Below, one piece after another: positions 1-4,881 of a DNA stretch of 6,726 nt (the first letter of the stretch is position 1; each line of letters opens with the position of its first letter). The stretch comes from Clostridia bacterium. Its GTDB lineage: Bacteria > Bacillota > Clostridia > Christensenellales > Aristaeellaceae. Made by a program: the position numbers and the translations under genes. The notes under the pieces are model-generated. The model searched no databases. It had not been told where the DNA came from and saw only the letters and a program-made list of their open reading frames with translations. The stretch spans positions 1-6,726 of the forward strand of contig CAAEEC010000405.1 of the NCBI GenBank assembly GCA_900754755.1, given 5' to 3'.

Positions 1-223
1 CCAGCGCCGCGCGGATGCGCGTCAGCTTGCCCTCGTCTACGTCCGGCAGTTCGCGATAGAGGTAGTCGCTCACGGCGAGCTCGAGCACCGCGTCGCCCAA
101 AAACTCCAGCCGCTGATAGTGCTCCGCCCGATGCTCCGCCGCAAACGATGGATGCGTGAGCGCGGCCTGCAACAAGCGACCTTCGTGAAACCGGTAGCCG
201 AGCCGATTCTGCAATTCGTTCAC
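1..223 (-). CDS. rnc: Ribonuclease III, N-terminal part (cut by window edge)
   Basis: This is the first 74 codons of RNase III, the endonuclease that cuts double-stranded RNA in rRNA and mRNA processing; the rest lies beyond the left edge. The decisive sequence is the family signature at about residues 37-49, [13 protein letters not shown], followed by [13 protein letters not shown] at residues 62-74. Aligned by eye to E. coli RNase III, E40, D44 and E64 match the metal-site acids E41, D45 and E65. The position of E. coli E38 is glutamine here (Q37). The start is taken as GTG at 221-223. It overlaps the acpP stop as GTGA and leaves eight residues before the conserved LGYRF, whereas the next start-like codon (TTG) would be too close to it. 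A GGAGGAG stretch inside the end of acpP, 11 bases upstream, may serve as ribosome binding site. Expression is probably coupled to acpP. The assignment is secure; the completeness of the gene cannot be judged. Confidence 0.95.
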   Translation of the reverse strand, partial: MNELQNRLGYRFHEGRLLQAALTHPSFAAEHRAEHYQRLEFLGDAVLELAVSDYLYRELPDVDEGKLTRIRAAL

Positions 224-453
224 TGCCCTACATGCTCCTCCAGATAGGAAACCACATCATCCACCGTGCGCATGTTGGAAAGCACATCATCCTCCACGCT
301 CACGCCAAATTCCTGCTCAAGATCCAAAATCAGCATCATCACGTTCGCACTATCCGCATTGAGATCCTCAAACAAGCGAGACTGACGGGTGATCTTGTCC
401 TTCGAAATGGAGAGCTGGTCGGCGATCATTTCCACAACCTTATCGTAAATCAT
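220..453 (-). CDS. acpP: Acyl carrier protein
   Basis: A 77-residue acyl carrier protein, the normal length for the family. It carries the growing acyl chain of fatty acid synthesis on a 4'-phosphopantetheine arm and is the donor partner of PlsX, encoded just upstream. The protein is small and acidic. The attachment site is Ser35 in [12 protein letters not shown], where the arm would be added by AcpS (not in the window). The usual motif is DSL; here the residue after the serine is alanine, and helix II reads [14 protein letters not shown] rather than the common VELVMALEEEFG type. The C-terminal part ([12 protein letters not shown]) is typical. The ATG overlaps the plsX stop (ATGA) and is preceded by AGGAGG at 7 bases, so the start is clear. 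Its own stop overlaps the rnc start. The location between plsX and rnc argues for the primary fatty-acid ACP and not a polyketide or peptide-synthetase carrier, although the DSA variant leaves a specialised carrier possible. Confidence 0.95.
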   Translation of the reverse strand: MIYDKVVEMIADQLSISKDKITRQSRLFEDLNADSANVMMLILDLEQEFGVSVEDDVLSNMRTVDDVVSYLEEHVGQ

Positions 454-1460
454 GCGTTTTCCTCCTTTTTCTCTGCCTGGGCAATTTCCGCAATGCCCTT
501 CTCAATTTCCGCCACCATGCCGGTCTTTACCATGCGGTAAGCTTGACCAATGGCGTTTTTAAACGCGCGCGCGGTGCTCGAGCCATGCGCTTTCACGACC
601 GCTCCATTCACGCCCAGCAGCGGCGCGCCGCCCTGCTCCTCATAATCCATGCGGGCCTTAAAGCTCTGGAACGCGTCCTTCATCATGGCCGCGCCCAGCA
701 TGGACTTGCGCGAAGACTGGATCTCGTCCTTCAACATGCCCACCAGCGCCTGCGCCAGCCCTTCCGTATATTTGAGGATCAGGTTGCCGGCAAAGCCGTC
801 CGCCACCACCACGTCAATGTCGCCGGAAGGAATATCGCGCGCTTCCACATTGCCCTCAAAGCGGAATTGCGCCTGCGCCTGCATCAGCTTAAACGTTTCC
901 TTGGTGAGCTGATTGCCCTTTTCCGCTTCCGCGCCGATGTTCACCAGGCCCACGCGCGGCTCGTCCACGCCCAGAATGCGATGCATATAGACTGAACCCA
1001 TCATGCCGAATTGCACCAGATACTTGGGCAAACAATCCACATTCGCGCCGCTATCGATGAGCAAAAAAGGCCGCTTGCGGCTGGGAATCACCGTAGCCAA
1101 CGCGGGCCGCTCCACACCTTTAATGCGGCCCAGCCGCACCATGCCGCTGGCGAGCAGCGCGCCCGTCGACCCGGCGGAAACCATGGCCTGGGCCCGCCCT
1201 TCTTTTACCGAAAGAATGGCCGAAACCATGGAAGAACCCGGCTTTTTGCGCACGGCGAGCATGGGCGCCTCATCGTTGGTGATCACCTCAGTGGTTTCCA
1301 CCAATTCCAGCCGTTCGCGCGGTTGCGCAATTCCCTTCTGCCCGAAGAGCAGAATGCGCGCGTCCTTCCATTCCTCCAGCGCCGCAATTGCACCCTCCAC
1401 CGCCGCGCCCGGCGCATTGTCGCCGCCCATCGCATCCAGCGCGATCACAATTTCCGGCAC
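450..1460 (-). CDS. plsX: Phosphate acyltransferase PlsX
   Basis: PlsX converts acyl-ACP and inorganic phosphate to acyl-phosphate and free ACP. Acyl-phosphate is then used by the membrane enzyme PlsY to acylate glycerol-3-phosphate, the first step of phospholipid synthesis in most bacteria. The protein is 336 residues, normal for the family. Landmarks are ALDAMGGDNAP near residues 7-17, then AMVSAGSTGALLASG, LIDSGANVDCLPKYLVQFG, VGLVNIGAEAEKGN, VVVADGFAGNLILKYTEG and GGAPLLGVNGAVVKAHG, all in the family order. The start is placed at GTG 1458-1460 because a CGGAGG lies 8 bases before it and the conserved N-terminus begins there. A longer frame, back to a TTG at 1511, adds 17 residues without family resemblance. 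It is the first gene of a plsX-acpP-rnc unit with its own promoter. The C-terminus is charged (AEKKEENA) because it also encodes the acpP ribosome binding site. No fab genes separate plsX from acpP. Confidence 0.97.
   Translation of the reverse strand: MPEIVIALDAMGGDNAPGAAVEGAIAALEEWKDARILLFGQKGIAQPRERLELVETTEVITNDEAPMLAVRKKPGSSMVSAILSVKEGRAQAMVSAGSTGALLASGMVRLGRIKGVERPALATVIPSRKRPFLLIDSGANVDCLPKYLVQFGMMGSVYMHRILGVDEPRVGLVNIGAEAEKGNQLTKETFKLMQAQAQFRFEGNVEARDIPSGDIDVVVADGFAGNLILKYTEGLAQALVGMLKDEIQSSRKSMLGAAMMKDAFQSFKARMDYEEQGGAPLLGVNGAVVKAHGSSTARAFKNAIGQAYRMVKTGMVAEIEKGIAEIAQAEKKEENA
461..466 (-). promoter_or_regulatory. Ribosome binding site of acpP inside plsX
   Basis: A perfect AGGAGG lies 7 bases before the acpP ATG, within the codons for the last Lys-Glu-Glu residues of PlsX. 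It fixes the acpP start and means acpP translation begins while plsX translation ends. Confidence 0.9.
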
Positions 1461-1468
1461 GATCGTCA

Positions 1469-1474
1469 CCTCCG
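1469..1474 (-). promoter_or_regulatory. Ribosome binding site of plsX
   Basis: CGGAGG on the minus strand, 8 bases before the GTG at 1458-1460. It decides the start codon over the upstream TTG. An imperfect stem (1472-1478 with 1492-1498, one mismatch) would cover half of this site. Confidence 0.8.
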
Positions 1475-1511
1475 TGTTGCGTATCTCACAGAACAAGGCC
1501 CAAAAGCGCAA

Positions 1512-1553
1512 GCCAAAGAAAGCTCCTCGGCACGCCGTCCTGCCAGCTTTGGC
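1512..1553 (-). promoter_or_regulatory. Inverted repeats in the plsX leader
   Basis: On the transcribed strand the leader contains GCCAAAG (1547-1553) and its perfect complement CTTTGGC (1512-1518). The same left arm, read as AAAGCT, is also perfectly complementary to AGCTTT (1519-1524). The two pairings share bases and so exclude each other. Between the arms a second small stem, GGCA with TGCC, can stack. The element lies between the predicted transcription start (about 1570) and the plsX ribosome binding site. There is no run of T after it, so it is not a standard terminator. The structures are read from complementarity only; a regulatory role is inference, and I recognise no known riboswitch or FapR-like operator. 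Confidence 0.4.
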
Positions 1554-1576
1554 ACAAATTCTGAGGATTGCTCTAA

Positions 1577-1605
1577 ATTATAGCAAAAACTTCTGTTAAG
1601 TGCAA
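1577..1605 (-). promoter_or_regulatory. Sigma-A type promoter of plsX-acpP-rnc
   Basis: The minus strand shows TTGCAC (1600-1605) as -35 box, a 17-base spacer, and a perfect TATAAT (1577-1582) as -10 box. The -10 is preceded by TGC, giving the extended TGnTATAAT form. Transcription should start near 1570, leaving a leader of about 110 bases. The -35 box falls in the last codons of the SGNH hydrolase gene and the stop codon lies in the spacer, so the upstream gene and this unit overlap physically. Confidence 0.75.
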
Positions 1606-2303
1606 GGCGCAAACCCACATTTCACCATTCCGCGCATGGCGGTTTCCGCAATGATCCGGTGCCCCAGCGCGTTGGGATGAATGCCATCCTCGCACAGTAC
1701 GTCCTCGCCGCGCACCCGCTCCAAAAAAGCTTCCCGCAGCGGCAAACAAAGGCTATTCGTTTGCGCCGCCACGCGCAGCGCCACCGTGGAATAGTATTCT
1801 TGCCAGCGGTAAATGCGCTCCTGCACACCCAAAAAGCGCAAAATGTGCTCCTTGCTCAATCCATCGCGCGTGATCCAGGCGAAATAGCGCGCGCAGTCAA
1901 TCGGCGGAAGCGTGCAAAGAACCGGCGTGCCGCCCGCGCGCGAAACCACCGAAACAAACTCGTGCAAAACATCCGCAAACACCGCCACCGGCGTTTTGGG
2001 TTGATGCTCCGCCTCCGGCGTGTCCGCCACGGCTTTCCAATCGAAATCGCAGTCGTTGCCGCCCACTTCAAAAACCACAATCTGGTTTTCCAGCGAAGCA
2101 TCCGCCAATTTTGCCTTCAAGGCTTTCAACGCTTCCGGCGCAGTCGCCCCCATCCGGGAAAAATTCTGGATGGGCGTTACCACTTTTTCCGAAAGCAGCG
2201 AAAGCGCGTTGTCCTTAATGATCGTGTAGCGCTTGCGCGCCGAATCGAACACGATCCCCTTTAGTATGGAATCGCCCCACACTCGAATGGCCTCTACTTT
2301 CAT
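1596..2303 (-). CDS. SGNH/GDSL-family hydrolase, cytoplasmic
   Basis: A 235-residue member of the SGNH (GDSL) superfamily of esterases, lipases and acylhydrolases. All four marker blocks are visible: VWGDSILKG with nucleophile Ser12, the glycine of block II in FSRMGATAPEA (Gly52), VGGND at residues 80-84 with Asn83, and DGIHP at 206-210 giving the catalytic Asp206 and His209. There is no signal peptide or membrane segment, so a cytoplasmic enzyme is expected. The substrate is unknown; acyl-thioester, acetyl-sugar or phospholipid ester cleavage would all fit the fold. The start is taken at ATG 2301-2303, shortly before the GDS block and 5 bases after GGGGTG. An in-frame ATG at 2319-2321 coincides with the predicted transcription start, and longer extensions have no family resemblance. 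It sits between the wall-protein operon and the plsX unit, with a likely promoter of its own. Closeness to plsX hints at lipid metabolism but does not prove it. Confidence 0.88.
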   Translation of the reverse strand: MKVEAIRVWGDSILKGIVFDSARKRYTIIKDNALSLLSEKVVTPIQNFSRMGATAPEALKALKAKLADASLENQIVVFEVGGNDCDFDWKAVADTPEAEHQPKTPVAVFADVLHEFVSVVSRAGGTPVLCTLPPIDCARYFAWITRDGLSKEHILRFLGVQERIYRWQEYYSTVALRVAAQTNSLCLPLREAFLERVRGEDVLCEDGIHPNALGHRIIAETAMRGMVKCGFAPCT

Positions 2304-2326
2304 GCTCTCACCCCATACCATACGAT

Positions 2327-2355
2327 AGTATACCACAAAATCCGCCTGCCCGAAA
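2327..2355 (-). promoter_or_regulatory. Probable extended -10 promoter of the SGNH hydrolase gene
   Basis: The minus strand has TATACT (2327-2332) preceded by TGG, an extended -10 element. At 17 bases the -35 position reads TTTCGG (2350-2355), a poor match, so activity would rest on the extended -10. Transcription would start near 2320, giving a leader of only about 17 bases that still includes the GGGGTG ribosome site. Confidence 0.5.
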
Positions 2356-2367
2356 GAGCGGCGCTTG

Positions 2368-3102
2368 TTACATTCTATAGATTTTTCGGTACTCCAAGGT
2401 CGGACTACCGTCCGCCTCATACAACACCAGCGTGGGCAACCAGTGCATTTGCGAGCCGCCGCCCTTCACCGCATCCGCCAAAACGAGTTTGGGCGGTTTG
2501 CCCGCAAAGGACTCCACCAGACGCATGCGCTTGGGCGCCAGGCGCGCGCCTTCCATTGCGCGCAACAGTTCGTTCGCGCGCGGCGCGGGAAACACCACCG
2601 ACAGCCGCCCGCCATTTTTGAGCAACTGCGCGGCGCAAGCGCAAACATCCTCGATGGACACCTCGCCTTCATGCCGCGCCAGGCGGATATCCTGCCGCGC
2701 GCTCGCCAACGCGCCGCCCTTTTTGCCATAGGGCGGATTGCAGACGCACGCGCCAAACGCGCCATATCCCAAATTTTGCGCCGCAACGCGCATATCCATG
2801 CAATGCACGCGAATGCGCCCTGCCAGCCCGTTCATTTCCACGGAACGCCGGGCGCGGTTTGCCGCCGCGGCGTCCAATTCGATCGCGTCGAACCGAGCGC
2901 CCGGGCAGGCGTCTGCCATCAAAATGGGCAAAATGCCGCTCCCTGTACCCAGATCCGCCACGCGCTCCATGCGCCCGTATATGGCAAAATCCGCCAGCAA
3001 CACCGAATCGGTGCCGAAGCGGAAGCCATCCTCTTGCTGTATCAATTTGAGGCCGTTGCGCATCAAATCATCGATGCGTTCGCCTGGCAACAACCCTTCC
3101 AC
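2368..3102 (-). CDS. trmN6: tRNA1(Val) A37 N6-methyltransferase family (TrmN6/YfiC-like)
   Basis: A 244-residue class I SAM-dependent methyltransferase of the TrmN6/YfiC/YabB type, which in E. coli makes N6-methyladenosine at position 37 of tRNA1(Val). The SAM-binding loop is DLGTGSGILPI (residues 50-60), the acidic ribose-binding residue is in FDAIELD (about Glu75), and the adenine-N6 catalytic motif is NPPY at 122-125 followed by GKKGG. The family-typical FRFGTDSVLLADF lies at 27-39. The start is GTG at 3100-3102, with AAGGAG 7 bases upstream. That site overlaps the stop codon of the upstream wall-protein gene, so translation is probably coupled. The protein is soluble with no signal peptide. 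The fold and N6-adenine class are clear; the exact target is inferred from family, since NPPY enzymes that modify other RNAs look similar. No GIY-YIG or rsmI gene follows it here, unlike in the B. subtilis yabB region. Confidence 0.88.
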   Translation of the reverse strand: MEGLLPGERIDDLMRNGLKLIQQEDGFRFGTDSVLLADFAIYGRMERVADLGTGSGILPILMADACPGARFDAIELDAAAANRARRSVEMNGLAGRIRVHCMDMRVAAQNLGYGAFGACVCNPPYGKKGGALASARQDIRLARHEGEVSIEDVCACAAQLLKNGGRLSVVFPAPRANELLRAMEGARLAPKRMRLVESFAGKPPKLVLADAVKGGGSQMHWLPTLVLYEADGSPTLEYRKIYRM

Positions 3103-3109
3103 GCCGTCA

Positions 3110-3115
3110 CTCCTT
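3110..3115 (-). promoter_or_regulatory. Ribosome binding site of the methyltransferase, overlapping a stop codon
   Basis: AAGGAG, 7 bases before the GTG start. Its first two bases are the last two of the TAA stop of the upstream gene (3114-3116), which suggests translational coupling and confirms the GTG start. Confidence 0.8.
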
Positions 3116-4868
3116 ATTGCAAGGGCCGGATGCCCCAGGAGAACACCTCGCTATAATATCCTTCCTCCATGGAAGAAATCACAACCTCGCCCGCGGCATC
3201 CGAAGCGTGGATGAATTGCCCACTGCCCAGGTAAATCCCCACATGGTCGCTCAAATCATCGTCTTCCTCCGTATCGAAGCACACGAAATCGCCGCGCGAA
3301 AGCGCTTCCCGCGCCACGCGTGAGGAAGTCATGTACCCCTGCCCCTGTGTGGAGCGCGGCAGAGCAAAGCCAACCAACCCATACACATAATAGAGGAACC
3401 CCGAGCTATCAAAGGAATCCGGGCCGCTGGAAGAAGGCGCGTAGGGCGTGCCCAACTTTTCCAACGCCATGCGGCACACGAATTCCACGCACGCCTCACG
3501 GCTGCTCAGCGCGCCAAGCAGCGCCGCCGCTTCATCCGCGTCATCCCGCCCGGCCAGATACGCCTCCCGGCTCACCGCGTCCGAGCTAAGGATCTGCGCG
3601 CGCGTGGCTTCATCCACGGTTCCCGTCATGTCCAGGCCATTGCAAAGCTGAAACGCTTTCACCGCCGCCAACATGTTGGCGCCGAAAATGCCGTCGATCG
3701 CATCGGCATAATAGCCCAGTTCCGCCAGTACGCGCTGCAATTGCGCGATCTCTTCGCCCGAATCGCCATATTGAATGGGCGCAACCAAATCGCCCGCGGA
3801 GCGCGCCTGCAAATAGGGAATCGCGTCTTCCGCGTTCATGCAAGCGCGCGTATACGCATCCGCCGCGCCCGTCACTTCCAGCCCGTGCGCCTTTTGAAAC
3901 AGGGAAACCGCAGTTTGCGTGTTCGTGCCAAATTCCCCATCCACGCTACCGGATAGATAGCCAAGCGCCTTGAGCCGCGTCTGCAAGAGGCGAACCGCCG
4001 CGCCAGAATCGCCAAAGCGCACCGGAACGGCGGAAAGCTGCGCCGCGTAAGCGCTCTCATAGGCGACGTCACCGCTGGAAAGCATATCGCGCATCGTCGC
4101 GTCTACCCGCCCGGTTTCCTCCAGCGCGTTTTGGCGCTGGAATTGCAGCACAGCCGCTTCCACGCCATCGTCGAACACGCCGTCTTCCTCCAGCGCGTAA
4201 TAGCCATACTCGCGCAAATACCCTTGCAGAATCTCCACGTTGTGCCCTTCGTCGCCCTTGGCGAGATACAAACTTGTGTCCGCGTTCGCCGCCGCGCTCG
4301 CCGCACGATAAGCGATGGCGGATTCCGCGAAGAGCGCGTCATAAGTGGCCACATTTACCGCGCCGGTGACCGGCAAGCCATTGGCAGCTTGGAAAGCGCT
4401 TACGCTTTCCGCCGTGGCGTTGCCAAAACGCCCCGACGCTTCGCCCGACGCATACCCCAGTTCAACCAACCGGTTTTGCACTTGCAAAACCGCTTCCCCT
4501 TCGTCGCCCGGTTGCGCCACCATTTGGCTTTCTTTTTGCCTGGCCTGGGCAACCAACGCTTCGAGATAGGCGTCCTTCGCAACCGCTTCTTCGGAACGCA
4601 TGCGCGCAATGGTTATCTCGTCCGCAGTGCCCGTGTTTGCCAAACCATTGGCCGTTTGGAAGTTTTTCACCGCGGTCTGCGTTTCATCGCCATAAATACC
4701 ATCGACATCGCCCGCGAAAAAGCCTAGCTCTGTCAACCGGTTTTGCATGGCGCGCACGCTTTCTCCCCGGTCGCCATAAGCCATACCGCCTTCCGCGCCA
4801 GCCGCGCCTGGCAAGGCCATTGCTAGCGACAGCGCAATGGCTACGACGCATTTACAAACCCGCGACAT
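3114..4868 (-). CDS. Exported protein: five PG-binding repeats plus NlpC/P60 domain lacking the catalytic Cys
   Basis: A 584-residue exported protein. Residues 1-25 form a signal peptide with likely cleavage after Ala-Gly-Ala. Five PG_binding_1 repeats follow at about 32-90, 121-179, 205-263, 286-344 and 368-427. Each begins near GD-x-G and contains a Gln-x-x-Leu core, DG-x-FG and a G-x-x-x-TG end; the third is the most diverged. Residues about 461-584 are an NlpC/P60 domain, normally a cysteine endopeptidase of peptidoglycan stem peptides. Both histidine motifs are present (DHVGIYLG, His542, and FIHASD, His554), as is the LPRSTQGQ segment. The nucleophile motif reads FDSSGF instead of FDCSGF, so Ser488 replaces the catalytic Cys, and GTPYAPSSSG replaces GTPYxWGG. 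It probably binds wall but does not cut by the usual mechanism (inference). The start is the ATG at 4866-4868, 4 bases after GGGAGG; an in-frame ATG at 4878-4880 lacks a ribosome site and adds four residues. It lies 13 bases after the SpoIID-domain gene. Confidence 0.9.
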   Translation of the reverse strand: MSRVCKCVVAIALSLAMALPGAAGAEGGMAYGDRGESVRAMQNRLTELGFFAGDVDGIYGDETQTAVKNFQTANGLANTGTADEITIARMRSEEAVAKDAYLEALVAQARQKESQMVAQPGDEGEAVLQVQNRLVELGYASGEASGRFGNATAESVSAFQAANGLPVTGAVNVATYDALFAESAIAYRAASAAANADTSLYLAKGDEGHNVEILQGYLREYGYYALEEDGVFDDGVEAAVLQFQRQNALEETGRVDATMRDMLSSGDVAYESAYAAQLSAVPVRFGDSGAAVRLLQTRLKALGYLSGSVDGEFGTNTQTAVSLFQKAHGLEVTGAADAYTRACMNAEDAIPYLQARSAGDLVAPIQYGDSGEEIAQLQRVLAELGYYADAIDGIFGANMLAAVKAFQLCNGLDMTGTVDEATRAQILSSDAVSREAYLAGRDDADEAAALLGALSSREACVEFVCRMALEKLGTPYAPSSSGPDSFDSSGFLYYVYGLVGFALPRSTQGQGYMTSSRVAREALSRGDFVCFDTEEDDDLSDHVGIYLGSGQFIHASDAAGEVVISSMEEGYYSEVFSWGIRPLQ

Positions 4869-4872
4869 AGTT

Positions 4873-4878
4873 CCTCCC
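4873..4878 (-). promoter_or_regulatory. Ribosome binding site of the NlpC/P60 gene
   Basis: GGGAGG, 4 bases before the ATG at 4866-4868. The spacing is short but the match is good, and it lies downstream of the alternative ATG at 4878-4880, which favours the shorter start. Confidence 0.6.
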
Positions 4879-4881
4879 ATT

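Noticed and set aside
1461..1511. A longer PlsX start at the TTG at 1509-1511
   Set aside because: The extra 17 residues have no family resemblance, while GTG at 1458-1460 has a well-spaced CGGAGG and sits right before the conserved N-terminus.
1512..1582. FapR operator upstream of plsX
   Set aside because: I found no palindrome resembling the TTAGTACC-type FapR site near the promoter.
2335..2366. Possible terminator after the methyltransferase gene
   Set aside because: A CCGC/GCGG pairing followed by ATTTTG is only 4 base pairs with a 12-base loop and a short interrupted T run, too weak to call.
2304..2420. N-terminal extension of the SGNH hydrolase
   Set aside because: It would run through the predicted promoter and overlap the end of the methyltransferase gene; the ATG at 2301-2303 has a ribosome site and precedes the GDS block by a normal distance.
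2365..3156. A long open frame (263 codons) on the plus strand
   Set aside because: It lies exactly opposite the methyltransferase gene, is rich in Arg, His, Ala and Pro, has no recognisable domain and no ribosome site; it is a by-product of high-GC codon use. Similar plus-strand frames over the other genes were rejected for the same reason.
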